In this document: positions 1 to 11,040 of the stretch, piece after piece
Layout: every line of letters starts with the position of its first letter
Numbering within the stretch: position 1 is the stretch's first letter
NCBI GenBank assembly: GCA_009760855.2
Contig: WPIO01000107.1
Coordinates: 871,001 to 935,000, forward strand
Direction of reading: 5' to 3'
DNA length: 64,000 bases
Source of the DNA: Cristatella mucedo
Lineage: Eukaryota; Bryozoa; Phylactolaemata; Cristatellidae
Made by a program: the position numbers and the translations under genes
The notes under the pieces: model-generated
Databases searched by the model: none
Told to the model about the DNA's origin: nothing
The model's input: the letters and a program-made list of their open reading frames with translations, nothing else

Positions 1-860
1 GGGCCGGATGCTAGGAAACCAACTCATCTAATGGTAAATAATCTTGTCCTACTGTTATGCCCTAGATAATTCTGCTTTTGGAAAAGAACTGCAGTAGCCT
101 ACCAATATTCCAGGTACTGGCTTGGTCTAATAGTCAGCCTTTCAGTATCACCTTAACTGTGCAGATGGCAGTGGCAGATGGCAGTGGCTATCGAGCTCCG
201 ATTCTGCCCACCACGGGACATGTGTTTTTGTGCTTTGCTATGCTGTCATATTGTTAGTATTATGTGCTGATCTGCTCTTACACCACCTCGGCCACTGTAG
301 TATCCAGCAACGTTTTCTGGCTTGCCACCTGCTGAGTGCAGTGAATGATAGCTTTCAAGCGAACAATGCTAAGCTGTGCTCAACAGTGCTTGCTTACTGT
401 CTGCTTGTCGGCAAAGGGGTGAGTGTGCTGCTATGCTCCCTCCGTATGTTGGCAGCCTGCTTTACTCTTGGATACTGTGTACTGTCAGCATTGCCAGGTG
501 TACGTGTATCGTTTTCTCGTGATATTGCTCGGCATGTGATTGGAAATGTCCCCAATCTGCTGCTCCCTGTGTTTCCCATACTTTCTGCTGGATCTGCTGT
601 AGCAAGCAGCTGAACTGCCAGATCCACTCGTTCACCGGCTACCAGCACTAAGCAACTAGAGTTAGTGCTGGAGGGAGCAGCTTGGTGTCATGCTTTCGTC
701 ACTACCGACTTAAGCATTTTATGATCCCGGCTTGCATATAGAAATGTGAGCATGCACCATACTACAGCCACAAGAATTCAAGCATTTCTTGTCGGTGCAT
801 GCACCCTGGGCAGCTGGTCGTCTTTTGAAGTCAAATGCTGGTTCCTCTCACTCATCCTTC
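1..860. other. Unrecognised sequence
   Basis: I see no gene or repeat that I can name here. A reading frame of 127 codons at 230-613 (+) is rich in Leu, Cys and Ala. It has no motif I recognise and no splice or polyadenylation context, so I treat it as chance. A short imperfect duplication (GCAGATGGCAGTGG) lies near 163-187. Confidence 0.4.
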
Positions 861-879
861 CAAAATGTGGCTGCTGGTT

Positions 880-883
<4 letters not shown>

Positions 884-960
<77 letters not shown>

Positions 961-987
961 CATATGCATATACATATATATATATAT
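884..987. repeat. (AT)n microsatellite
   Basis: About 100 bases of TA dinucleotides with a few C or G interruptions towards the right end. It abuts a LINE-A 3' tail. Apparent Ile-Tyr proteins read through it are artefacts. Confidence 0.97.
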
Positions 988-997
988 TTCATATCAT

Positions 998-1062
998 AAA
1001 GCGCCTAGAGAGAGATTAAGTTCTCTGAGGGCGCTTTATCGAGTGAATTATTATTATTATAT
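998..1062 (+). mobile_element. LINE-A 3' tail only
   Basis: This is the terminal stem-loop of LINE-A. AAAGCGCC pairs with GGCGCTTT, enclosing AGAGA/TCTCT around a TTAAGT loop, and ATTATTATT follows. No upstream LINE sequence is attached, so it is an extremely 5'-truncated insertion or a SINE remnant. Confidence 0.8.
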
Positions 1063-2229
1063 ATGAAGAGTATAAACTGTATGATAAAACTTGCCTGCAT
1101 GCCTCTTTCAGTGATTGTATAGGTATTATCATTTGGGGCAGAGTCTTGATTCATTTCTGGTTTAGGGAAAAGATTTATGCATACTCCAATAGAGAGGCTG
1201 ACGTGGCTCTTAAGCATGCAACTGTTGTGTATTCAAATGAAACCATGGTACTCTTGTGTGTTGAACTTAACTGGCTATAGCCACTGGCTGCTGCATTGCC
1301 TTACTGAATCTGCCATTGCACGTGCTGCTGGAGTTGCTGGTGGCAGCAGCTCCCATGTGGTACTTTTTGTTCAGTACAGCTGGGGGCACCCACCGTACCG
1401 AGTGGCACTGACTGTGACTTACTGCAGACACAGCTGGTTTGCTTGACAGCTGCTTTCGGACAGCTGCTGTACCGTCAGCAGGTGCTGCTACTGTCCAGAG
1501 CCGGTCTAGCTGGTCGAGTATAGTCTCCTCCTTTCGATATTCATGTCGACAGGCTATTTCATTTTGTCAGGGTTTGCATAAGACCTTATAGCTGAGTTCT
1601 AGCTGCCACTTGGTTGCAATGAGCCATAATTAGCTCTCACCCTGACTGCTGCTAATTAGGTAGCAGTGGCTACAGGTCGGAGCTTGGGTCAGACTGTAGG
1701 AGCCGATATATACCGATTCAGGTTTTCCACCCTAGCACAGTACACTTGTTTGTGGTGCTCTCAACCCCTTTCCCCAGTAAGCTGACCCACCAGACCCCAT
1801 TTTATATGATCATTGGGAGCCTTTTCTCTGCTTCGATCTTAGAATACTCCCACAATATATTTAAGACTGAGGGAGATGATTGTACAGTGATGTGGGCGTT
1901 TCTGATGCAATTTATTACCATTCTTTGCTGCTACTTCTCTCCTATTAAAATATGCCGGCCGATGCTTCTATCTCTTCTCTGCCTCACTTCTTTGAGTCAG
2001 GGGTAAGGGTCAGGGGTAAGTGAACTGTGAGCTTTCTATTGCAACTTACAAAGCAAAAATATGGTTGGTCTAGCTTACTGTTGCTTGAGCAGCCATAACT
2101 CACAGAGATTAATGTGGGCCATTAGCAGCTTGGTACAATTATTTCGATGTTTTCTGGAAGTCTGCTGCTGCAGGTTTACTGTACTCTAGTGACTCTGTGG
2201 CCCAATCGGTCCCACTGATAAACCGAATG
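1063..2229. other. Unrecognised sequence
   Basis: No gene, RNA or repeat family that I can name. Short open frames at 1177-1446 and 1746-2006 (+) lack any recognisable domain. Confidence 0.4.
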
Positions 2230-3062
2230 CCTTGCTTGCAGACATTCGATCATGGATGTCAGCTAAGTTTGTAACGCTAACCAATGATGCAATCAAACGC
2301 CTGTTCAGAAGACACCCCAAGGCTCTGGCTGGACTGGCAGACTTAGCTTGGAATTAGCAGTTCTAATGACAACCGAAGTTGACCGCAACTGGTTCTGTCT
2401 AGATTCTGTCTGATTTTATGACTCTTATGAACTGAACTTATAATTTATATAACTCGGTTTTTGCTGGGATTCAAGAGAAACGCTAAAGCCCCCCTCCACA
2501 GCTGATATTGAATTTGGCTGTAGGGTGGTTAATTAATCCAAGAGGATTCTGCCACATGTCTCCTTTGCAGAAAAATCTGGGTGACTCCCAAGTGATTAAT
2601 TGATGCAGATCAAAATTCATGCTGACACTCAAGGCCTCACCTGACCTGACCTTCCCACCTTACCTAGCTGAACTCCTGTACCAGTCACATCCGCCTCGTT
2701 CCCTCTGGTCCCCCTGAGACAGTAAATAACCTGTTTATTTCCTTCACTTAAAAGACTGTTGTCGGCAGAAGCTTGTTGCTCCACAGGTTCTAGGCTGTTG
2801 AACTTGACTCCCACTATTCCTATGTTTTGACATCATCTCTCCTGCAGCCAACTGTAGCACCCTTTCCTTTCTTTTTTTTCACTGCTAAATCCATGCCATT
2901 CACTTCCTTGACTGCTGTCTCTAACTCTTGTTGCAAGACATAGATTCTAGAAGCCACCGAATGCTCACCCAAAGCTGCTTAGGCTGGGCAACTTTCCAGC
3001 ATACCATCCCACGTAGTCCTTGAGGCTTTGTCGAGTTACAGACATGGAGATGCACTACAATT
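2230..3062 (+). mobile_element. LINE-B copy, degenerate, 3' portion
   Basis: The sequence follows the 3' half of the better copy at 8405-11040. It contains the stretch for 'DIRSWMS..F' near 2240, then the C-terminal region with AGAAGCTTG and CTAGGCTGTTGAACTTG near 2765-2800. It ends in the LINE-B terminal sequence (GCTTTGTCGAGTTACAGACATGGAGATGCA). Many indels and stops make it non-functional. Confidence 0.7.
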
Positions 3063-3097
3063 CAATGACCATTGAGTCTTGCAGATTGATTCATATG

Positions 3098-3285
3098 TCT
3101 AAATAAATAAATAAATGCTAGTTGATTTAACAGCCTCTTTTTGTATAGTGACGGAAGAGCCTTTACGGCTATCAACACTGCTTGCAGTGGCAATAAACGA
3201 TCGCCCACTGCAGGATTCGAACCCACGACCTCGGGACTGAGGTCGTGAAAAGTAACCGCCTTACCTAGTGAGCTAGCAATAGGCC
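3098..3285 (-). mobile_element. SINE-1, near full length
   Basis: On the minus strand it has a tRNA-like head with a box B (GGTTCGAATCC) after a box A-like segment (CTCACTAGGTAAGGCGG). A body with CTTGCAGTGG and GGCTCTTCCGTC follows, then an (AAAT)n tail at the left end. It is typical of the ten or so copies in the window. Confidence 0.85.
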
Positions 3286-4002
<717 letters not shown>

Positions 4003-4088
4003 GAGTAGTAATGCATTTGATATAGCATCCTCAGAGAACTCAATCTCTTTCTGGGCACTTTATATTTGCTGCAAAGGAAGCACGACAC
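4003..4088 (-). mobile_element. LINE-A 3' tail fragment
   Basis: The minus-strand LINE-A terminal stem-loop is recognisable (CTCAGAGAACTCAATCTCTTTC flanked by diverged outer arms), followed by the TTTGCTGCAAAGG segment that precedes the stem in intact copies. The outer stem is degraded. Confidence 0.65.
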
Positions 4089-5010
4089 ATTTGTGTTGCA
4101 GTAGTGTCCCCTTAGCCCTGAGTTCTCACTTGCACCTGCCAGCCAGCTGAACCTGCTCTCACCAAGAGCTTCAAGGCTCCGATCTGAAGGAAAACTTAGC
4201 AGTCGGAAAAGGAGTGTGAAGTGACTGGGTGGTGTTCTGGGCGCCTCCTCCTTCTCCTGGTCGCTTGATTGTTTTTCTCCTCTGTTTCTTTTCAGACTCG
4301 GCTGCTGTTGCTTGCTCCACTGCCTGATCTGGACATGCTGTGGCTAAAATGTTCACCTTTTTTTGTAGTCGAACTTATATTGGCCAGCTTGCTGAGCTTC
4401 GGTCGAGGCACTTCGGACAGGCTAATCCATTGTCACTCTAACCTACCTTCTCCTGAAGCTCTGCCATTGCATGCTGCCTGTCATTCATGCATGTGGGCTG
4501 CTATGATGGCAGCTAGCTTTGTCTTACTCCTTGATTGGACCCCAGCTGTCTGCTATCGGCTGCAAGTGACCACTCCTGTCACTGCTGCTTCTTTTGTGCT
4601 TTCCTCATGCCCTTGTTGCCAACCACAGCGACAGCTCTTCTGCTGCTCACTCCCGATGTAGACTGCTCATGGCCATGCATCTGTAGCGCTTTCCGAAAAA
4701 TACTAACACTAGTAGAGGCTAGCCAGTGTAAAGCCAAGATGGGCTCTAACGTTGACCTTGCCCCAGACTGTGTGCCATGGAAAGGCTGAAAGGGCAGAGG
4801 GCAGGCTCCACTCATCTACTGCTTCTCCCCCCCCCCCAGCCTCCCAGTTGGAATACTGCAGCACCGGTATTCACTTACGTAACTAACCATACTGTTCAGC
4901 CGCGTAATCATAGTGTTCAGCCGCGCTGCTTGTCGTCGTGCTTCTCCAGAAGGGAAAGTGGTAAAGCGCCCGAATGGATATTTGGTTGGTCTAGGTTGCT
5001 GTATTCAGAG
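4089..5010. other. Unrecognised sequence
   Basis: No gene is supported. Open frames at 4269-4661 and 4777-5145 (+) have no known motif, and the second runs into a SINE. There is a short C tract near 4828. The repeated words GTTCAGCCGCG occur at about 4896 and 4916. Confidence 0.35.
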
Positions 5011-5180
5011 GGCCTTAGGGGCCGTTCAGGAACTAGCTCTTGCGACCGAGGTCGTGGGTTCGAATCCTTGCAGTGGGTAATCCCTTTTTTGCGTACTGCA
5101 AGCTGCTGCGATAGCCATCAAGGCTGTTTTCCCCTGTACAAATAAGGCTGTTAAATAATCAGCTAAAATTTGTTTATTTT
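5011..5180 (+). mobile_element. SINE-1 copy
   Basis: Box B GGTTCGAATCC near 5057 follows GACCGAGGTCGTG. The body continues with TGCAGTGGGTAATCCC and GATAGCC, and the 3' end reads GGCTGTTAAATAATCAGC. The tRNA-like head is diverged. Confidence 0.75.
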
Positions 5181-5487
5181 AAGCTATCATTGTAACCAGT
5201 AATAATTTTATCGCTTAACTGGAACTGTGTTGGTGCATGTCGATGTCGGGCCTTCACAGCAGTACTTTCTCGGGCTAGGACTAGGTCAATATTTAAGCAG
5301 TGGTTTCCACGAAAGGATTGTAGTGAGTAATCCCCATTCGGTGAAGTGTGCAGTAGTAAAATCGACGAGTAATTTATTCATGAAAGTCAGAATGCAGTTC
5401 GAGCTAAGGATTCCGGCTGAGCAGGCAGCATGCATTTATTTCATCTTACGTTGTTAATTGGTGCCCATAGGGCATAGCAGCAGCTCT
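5181..5487. other. Unrecognised sequence
   Basis: No feature recognised. A 76-codon open frame (5227-5457, +) has no known domain. Confidence 0.3.
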
Positions 5488-5820
5488 AGACCACAAGAGT
5501 AGTGTGTGGCTCCACGGCTTGGCTCCTTCATACCTAGCTGACCTTCTTTCTCCAGTTTCAGTCTTTTTGTGCCCTCCTTTCCTCAAGGGACACCAAATTA
5601 GCTGCTCCATTCTTAGGCTTAAAGATCTTTCTCGACAGAAGGATTTGCTGTGCAGGTCTTAGACTATGGAACTGTTTTCGAAATTCTTAGGCAACGACAT
5701 CCACTCTCCTGCAGCCGACTTTGGCATAGCTGCTATTCTCATACTACTCACTATCTCAACTGCCCTGCTGACTCAGCTATGCTGCCTATTTTCTCTTTAT
5801 TATCCCTGTGACTTAGCCAG
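5488..5820 (+). mobile_element. LINE-B fragment, C-terminal region
   Basis: It matches the LINE-B C-terminal coding region from CACGGCTTGGCTCCTTC through CTCTTTATTATCCCTG, with frame-breaking changes. Its own 3' tail is missing. Another LINE-B piece in opposite orientation begins within about 12 bases. Confidence 0.75.
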
Positions 5821-5831
5821 GGGTAAGATGT

Positions 5832-6090
5832 AATGTATCTGTCTGTAACTCCACAAAGCCGTAAAGACTATGTGGGTGTTATACTGGAGAGCTTTGTATA
5901 GCGCACTTACAGCCTAAGCGGCTTCCGGTACACATTCGGTAGCCAACAGACTTAGTCAAACTTAACAAAGAGAAAATGGGAAGAATAGCAGAGTCAGGAG
6001 AGCAGTTGAGGTAGTGAGTAGCATAGAAGTAGCAGCTCAGGATTGCTGAAAAGGATGAGCCACAGTCGGCAGTAGGAGAGTAATTGTCGT
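5832..6090 (-). mobile_element. LINE-B fragment, 3' end
   Basis: Read on the minus strand, this covers the C-terminal coding region (CCGAATGTG, CGCTTAGGCTG), then the 3' end with GACTTTG-like and AACTCCAC words, ending near GTAATGTATC. Together with 5488-5820 it forms an inverted, tail-to-tail pair. Confidence 0.75.
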
Positions 6091-6225
6091 GCTCACTCTT
6101 CACTTCTCAGGTCGTGGTTTTGAGTCCTGAAGTGGGTGATCCTTTATTGCCCACTCCAAACGGAGGTGATAGCCGTTAAGGCTCATCTAATTTGATAATT
6201 TAGGCTGCTATAACAGCTAACCTTA
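6091..6225 (+). mobile_element. SINE-1, partial
   Basis: CAGGTCGTGGTTTTGAGTCC resembles the box B region. It is followed by GTGGGTGATCCTTTATTGCC and GATAGCCGTTAAGGCTC, as in other SINE-1 copies. The head is truncated by the adjoining LINE-B. Confidence 0.65.
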
Positions 6226-6249
6226 CTATTCGGGAGATTTGAGTCTATT

Positions 6250-6372
6250 ATCTACCAAAAGCTGCTAAGGCTGAGAATGCAATATAGAAAACTCTCCAGA
6301 ATGACATCCACTTTTTTCTGTGGCTTTGTGGAGTTACAGACAAGACATACTTTGCATGACATTACATGTTTA
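6250..6372 (+). mobile_element. LINE-B 3' end fragment
   Basis: GCTTTGTGGAGTTACAGACA and a CATTACATG tail are the LINE-B terminus. A diverged AAGGCTGAGAATGCAATATAG segment corresponds to the end of its coding region. Confidence 0.6.
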
Positions 6373-6674
6373 TCGAGTGAGCACTAAGAAAACCTGACAT
6401 TTGGCTAGCACAGATGTTTCCGGACGAAGGGCCTTTGTGGTGTGTGGTCAGCGCATGAACACTCGAGTTGGGTTTTCGAAGTTGGATAGCGGAAGTTGGA
6501 TGCCGAAGCCCATTTTGTTGTTGTCAACTGTGCCACGGCAGTTGACTTGTGGCATCCCTGGTATCAACACCGATCGATCCCCCTTCAACGCCTCTATGAA
6601 AGTGACGAGGAGGTTGGCTCTTCGTTGCCCTGCTTCAATTTTCCACTGTGTAACCTCCTTTGGTGCCACCCCAG

Positions 6675-7301
6675 GCGTGCATGCAAAGCAGCAGCAGCAG
6701 CAAAGCGGTCGATGTGGCATCGGGCTCGATTTGCTCGTCGCTGCAGGCAGGTGGAGGAGCCGCAGCAACGAACGACGCCTACGGCTACTGCACGCTGATG
6801 CCGCCACCTCAGCAGCAGCCACTGCTGCCCGGGCTGCTGCCACCGCCGCTGCCAGCCACCGCGCCGCCGCCGATGCTGCCAGCCATGCCTCCGGTGGGGC
6901 AGCCGCCGGCGGGCATGCCCTACGGCTCGGCTCCAAACGCTCCACCTTACGCCTCAGGCTATTCGCAGCAGCCGGCACAGGCCGGCATGCACCGCATGCC
7001 CTATGATGTGGACCGTGCGTCCGACTCCCCACCGGCTCCACCTTACTCGTTGGTAAGCAGCAATGGATGGCCCAACGGAGGCAGTGGGCCAGCAGCTCCT
7101 CCACCACAGGGTGCCAGCCGAGGAGTCAGTGCCCAAGTGGGGCCACTGCCACCCAAGGTCAACCTGGGTCAGCTGCCCGACTTGCCTGCCGTGCCGAGCA
7201 GCTTGCCGAGCGTGCCCGGCGGTGGTAGCTCGATGCAGGCCAGCGACGTCGACTTCGACGACCTGACGCGACGCTTCGAGGAGCTGAAAAAGAAAAAGTA
7301 A
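6675..7301 (+). CDS. IST1: IST1 homologue, last coding exon(s)
   Basis: This encodes the C-terminal part of IST1, an ESCRT-III-associated protein that regulates VPS4 and membrane scission at endosomes, the midbody and the nuclear envelope (family knowledge). The sequence shows a proline/glutamine/alanine-rich linker (PPPQQQPLLPGLLPPP, APPYASGYSQQP), then a PPKVNLGQLPDLPAVP segment. The extreme C-terminus is DFDDLTRRFEELKKKK, which is the MIT-interacting motif that binds VPS4/LIP5-type MIT domains. The frame is closed upstream by a stop at 6651-6653. The best acceptor is a pyrimidine-rich stretch ending CCACCCCAG at 6674, which enters the frame at GCGTGCATG; a nearby AG just upstream of the CAG run is an alternative. 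The N-terminal helical domain is not in this exon, and I could not find its exons upstream. The stop is TAA at 7299-7301. GC content is much higher than in surrounding DNA. An unrecognised intron within the linker cannot be excluded. Confidence 0.85.
   Translation, partial: ACMQSSSSSKAVDVASGSICSSLQAGGGAAATNDAYGYCTLMPPPQQQPLLPGLLPPPLPATAPPPMLPAMPPVGQPPAGMPYGSAPNAPPYASGYSQQPAQAGMHRMPYDVDRASDSPPAPPYSLVSSNGWPNGGSGPAAPPPQGASRGVSAQVGPLPPKVNLGQLPDLPAVPSSLPSVPGGGSSMQASDVDFDDLTRRFEELKKKK
6686..6704. repeat. Short (AGC)n run in IST1 exon
   Basis: About five AGC triplets encode a serine run at the start of the exon. Confidence 0.7.
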
Positions 7302-7620
7302 CACCACCCCGGGCCAGGTGGTTTAGCTGCTAGCCTACTTGACAGACTACAACCTCCTGTGCTGGTGCCTGGGTGTGCAAATGCCTGCGATCAGCAGCTC
7401 ATCGACCGATCAGCTAGCAGTGGCAGCCAATGTGACCACTTCTCACTTGCCTGATGCGACTTTGTCTATTTCATGTACTTTAGCTATGGCCTGCTTGATT
7501 TTGCTTGACAGCCTCTCAGCCTTATTGATTCTGTTCTAAAGAATCACTTTCTAATAGCTTATGCTTTGCTGCTTTGGACAGGGCGTATGTGATAATAAAT
7601 GTGTCTTATTAATACCCATC
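7302..7620 (+). other. IST1: IST1 3' untranslated region
   Basis: Non-coding sequence follows the TAA and runs to an AATAAA hexamer. Transcript end inferred, not observed. Confidence 0.6.
7594..7599 (+). promoter_or_regulatory. Polyadenylation signal of IST1
   Basis: AATAAA hexamer followed by TGTGTCTTATT, a GT-rich downstream context, about 290 bases after the stop. Confidence 0.65.
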
Positions 7621-7873
7621 GCGACAAAAACCGAAAAACTGCCTCACTTGTGCTGAATGCCAATCAATAAGGCACGTGATCAGCCTCATACTCAAATCTT
7701 GGCCGTGGCAGCTCGGCGTCCCTACATTGTAGGGTGAGATATGGTGTCTCTGCAAGGCAAATGAGTCAATGCTTTACTGACTACCATGGCGTATACCTTT
7801 AATGAAGCTAAATGAAGTTGGCTGATTAGGTCCAGCCAGCACCCAATCAACAAATAGGAATTCCTAGGTATTT
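7621..7873. other. Unrecognised sequence
   Basis: Nothing recognisable between the IST1 polyadenylation region and the next SINE. Confidence 0.3.
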
Positions 7874-8053
7874 ACCTAAATAAATAAATAAATCCTAGCT
7901 GATTAGACAGCCTCTTTTTGTATAGCGACAGAAAAGCCTTTACGGCTATCACCACTGCTTGCAGTGGCGATAAAGAATCGCCCACTGCAGGAATTGAACC
8001 CACGACCTGGGGACCAAGGTCTTGAAAGCACCCGCCTTACCTACTCTTGGTGC
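7874..8053 (-). mobile_element. SINE-1, near full length
   Basis: It has an (AAAT)n tail at the left, then CCTAGCTGATTAGACAGCC and GAAAAGCCTTTACGGC. A box B-like GGTTCAATTCC, read on the minus strand, follows, and a diverged head lies at the right. Confidence 0.8.
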
Positions 8054-8204
8054 TAGTATTACTTAAGAAACAAAAAAATATTCTTGAACCGTATAAATGG
8101 CTTCGTGCCTAGCATGCTCTAGGGGATCATGTTTGGCACATCCAGTTCGTCATATTTCAGTCATTTGTCATTGATCATGATGCCACTAACCATTCAACCA
8201 TGCT

Positions 8205-8290
8205 TCCTTGATATCTTAAGTGCCCAGAAAGAGATACAATTTTCTGATGGCACTTTACGAAATTATTTTTGTTTTTATTCCACAGTGTTA
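8205..8290 (+). mobile_element. LINE-A 3' tail, degenerate
   Basis: AAGTGCCCAGAAAGAGATAC...TCTGATGGCACTTTACG retains the order of the LINE-A stem-loop. The outer arms AAGTGCC/GGCACTT still pair. Confidence 0.6.
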
Positions 8291-8404
8291 GCTGAAGTCA
8301 AACCAAAATATTCGTGGATAACGGTAAATGCATCTAAGGAGCTTGAAGCTCCAAGTAATCTTCATACCCTGGTTTTTGCAACATGTAGGAAAACCGGAGT
8401 TGCC

Positions 8405-8713
8405 GAATACACCATTTTCTGCCGAACGCATAGCTTGCTGATTGTAGGAGACTTCAATATTCACGTTGACAACCCTAGCAACAGCCAGGTCCGCTCATTT
8501 CTTGACTGTCTGGAGAACTTTGGTTTGGCCCAACACGTTAATCATAGCACCCACGTCGGTGGCCACATTGTAGATCTCGCTATCACTAAGGATGTCCTCC
8601 CCACGGACCTTGTGGTGTGCCCACTGACCCTCTCAGATCATTGCTCGGTCTCGTTAACTGTTCCTGCTCCCTCGTACGTACAGGGCAATGTCGAGTTTTC
8701 TCAAACGACGTAA
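8405..8713 (+). pseudogene. LINE-B endonuclease C-terminal part
   Basis: The frame encodes LLIVGDFNIHVDNP, then HVGGHIVDLAITKD and LSDHCSVSLTVP. These are the catalytic Asp/Asn (GDFN) and the terminal SDH motifs of LINE endonucleases. The N-terminal half is lost at the insertion's 5' truncation. The frame stops at 8711-8713, and the continuation to the RT lies in another frame. Confidence 0.8.
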
Positions 8714-8817
8714 CTTACAAAGCATAGACATGGACAAGTTTTTTAAATCTTTGTGGAGCAGGTCTTCTTGATCTGCATTCAGACTCGACCGGCAGCCTCG
8801 ATACCCTCACTGATGCG

Positions 8818-9981
8818 ATGAACATGGCACTCAGGAGTGCTCTTGACAAGCATGCTCCCGTTCGCTCTATCCGTGTTCAAAGTCGTCGAGATTGCTTTCA
8901 ATTTACAAAAAAACTCCTTAAGATGCGCCGTGTTAAGCGCAGGCTGGAACGTCGTTTCAAGAAGTCGGGGTCTGAGGCAGACCTAGTCAATTTTAAAGAC
9001 TTCCTTCGAGTTAACACCCGAAAGCTTAAAAAAGCCAGGGCTTTTTTCATTAGAAAGCTGAATTCCTGCCAGTCGGACACTAGACAGATTTATAAGATAG
9101 TAAACCATTTACTGGCCGATGCTGTCGGGTCTGACTCCCCAGATATTAAGGGCTCATCCGAAAAGTTTTCAGCCTTCTTTACTGAAAAAACTGTGCACAT
9201 TCGTGCCTCCATTAAGCCCCCTCCGACCAAAGCGATCGCCGTTCCTCAACCTGTGACCTTTCTTAAAAGGTTTTCCGATGTTTCTGCCTGTGATGTGGCT
9301 GCCTTAATAAGGTCTAGCAAAAAGAGCTCGTCTCCTGAAGACCCTATACCTTCATCTCTGTGGTCTTCACTGGCAGACCAACTTAGCCCTGCCACAACCA
9401 AGATTTTTAATGCTTCTTTGGGAAAAGGGGTCGTCCCCAAGTCCTTCGAATCGGCAATCGTTAGATCTATTCTTAAAAAGCCTGGATTAGACACAGAGGT
9501 CCTAGCAAACTATCGTCCAGTTTCCCTTCTTCCGTTCTTATCGAAGATTCTTGAAAAAATTGTTGCTAAGCAGCTAGTTGAACATATTGAAAATAAAAGA
9601 ATGTCAGAAACATATCAATCAGGTTTCAAGAGGCAGCACTCTACTGAAACTGCTCTCCTCCGTGTTAACAATGACATTCTACGTGGCAACGACGACGGGA
9701 ATGTCACTGCCCTAGCTCTGCTAGATCTGTCTGCTGCCTTCGACACCATTGATCACGAAGTTCTGCTTGAACGATTGAGAACAACGATCGGTCTGGCAGA
9801 CGAAGCACTGGCGTGGTTTAAATCATACTTGTCTGATCGTGTTCAATCCATGTCGTGTGGGGGTCAGGTCTCAGACATGAGAAGGGTCACCTGTGGAGTC
9901 CCTCAAGGGTCTGTACTCGGTCCCTTGATGTTCTCCATTTATACACAACCTCTGGGAAAAGTGATTAAGGCCCAGGAATAG
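8818..9981 (+). pseudogene. LINE-B reverse transcriptase, main part
   Basis: The 387-codon frame carries a basic linker followed by RT motifs in order: [53 protein letters not shown] (catalytic Asp) and GVPQGSVLGPLMFSIY. It stops at TAG 9979-9981, just before the second catalytic motif. That motif (FYADDTQLYL) lies one frame over at 9990-10020, so one indel separates the two. Confidence 0.88.
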
Positions 9982-10982
9982 GATATCACTTCTATGCTGA
10001 CGATACTCAGTTGTATTTGTCATTTAAACCGTCGGAATCTGATGCAGCAACTGAGAAACTGAATGCTTGCCTTACCGATATTCGATCCTGGATGTCGGAA
10101 AACTTCCTGAAATTAAATGACGATAAAACCGAACTGCTGCTCATAGGACACCCTAAGCGTGTGGCTGGATTAAAAGGCTTTGCTGTTCTAATAGGTGATG
10201 CTATTGTGCGACCTTCACCACGTGCTCGTAATCTAGGTGTCGTGTTCGACAGCTGCCTCAATTTCAAAAGCTTCATTCAGAAGACTGCCTCTACAGCTAG
10301 CCATCACATTCGATCCCTATTCAAGATTAGAAGCTGTCTGCCACAGTGGCTTGTAAAAATTTTAACTAGCTCTTTAGTTCTGTCTCGGCTTAATTATTGT
10401 AATTCCCTTTTGGCTAGGCTGCCAAAGAAAGCTATTATACCACTACAGCTGACTATGAATATGGCTGCAAGGCTGGTCTTCAAGTCCCAACGGTTTGAGC
10501 ACGTGTCACCTTTGCTGAAAGAGCTAGGATGGTTGCCGGTTGAGCAAAGGATACAGAGCAAAGTTCTTACGCTGACCCACAAGGCCCGCCACGGCTTGGC
10601 TCCTTCGTACCTAGCTGAACTGCTGCATTAGTTTCAGCTTGTTCGTGCCTTGAGGTCCTGTGTGGACAATAAATTAGCTGTCCCATTCCTTCGCTTAAAG
10701 ACAGTTGGCGACAGAAGCTTTAGCTCTGCAGGTCCTAGACTGTGGAACTCGCTTCCACAATTCTTACGCAACGACAACTACTCTCCAACTGCCGACTATG
10801 GCACATCTTTTTCAGCGGTCCTCAACTGCTACTTCTATGCTACTCACTACCTCAACTGCTCTCCTAACTCTGCTATGCTTCCCACTTTCTCTTTGTTGCG
10901 TGAGACGAAGTCTGTTGGCTACCGAATGCGTACCGAAAGCCGCTTAGGCTGTGAGTGTGCTATACAAAACTCTCCTGCGTAA
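9978..10982 (+). pseudogene. LINE-B RT end and C-terminal domain
   Basis: The frame begins with YHFYADDTQLYLSF, the second catalytic motif. It continues through the thumb-like region (WMSENFLKLNDDKTELLL, RNLGVVFDS) and a conserved domain (SRLNYCNSLLARLPKK, LGWLPVEQRIQSKVL), then ends SVGYRMRTESRLGCECAIQ. An internal TAG at 10629-10631 interrupts it. The C-terminal segment HYLNCSPNSAMLP is retained in most copies in the window. Confidence 0.85.
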
Positions 10983-11040
10983 CACCCACATGGTCTTTAT
11001 GACTTTGTGGAGTTACTGATGGAGATACATTACATTACAT

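Larger units (their letters stand above)
8405..11040 (+). mobile_element. LINE-B, longest copy (5'-truncated)
   Basis: A non-LTR retrotransposon of the L2/CR1/jockey type, about 2.6 kb. It contains the end of an apurinic-like endonuclease domain (GDFNIHVD, then LSDHCSVS), a reverse transcriptase domain, and a long C-terminal region. It ends in a 3' UTR with TGACTTTGTGGAGTTAC and the tail TACATTACATTACAT. The reading frame is broken by a frame change around 8700-8818, another just before the YADD motif near 9978, and a TAG at 10629 in place of a codon that is CAG in the copy at 39150-40110. It therefore cannot encode an active protein. The first part of the endonuclease is missing. Confidence 0.9.

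Noticed and set aside
746-1066. Ile-Tyr repeat proteins on both strands
   Set aside because: They are translations of the (AT)n microsatellite.
6401-7006. 201-codon plus-strand frame overlapping the IST1 exon
   Set aside because: It is in the wrong frame relative to the conserved IST1 C-terminus and has no recognised domain.
6448-7107. 219-codon minus-strand frame
   Set aside because: It is antisense to the GC-rich IST1 exon, and low stop density explains it.
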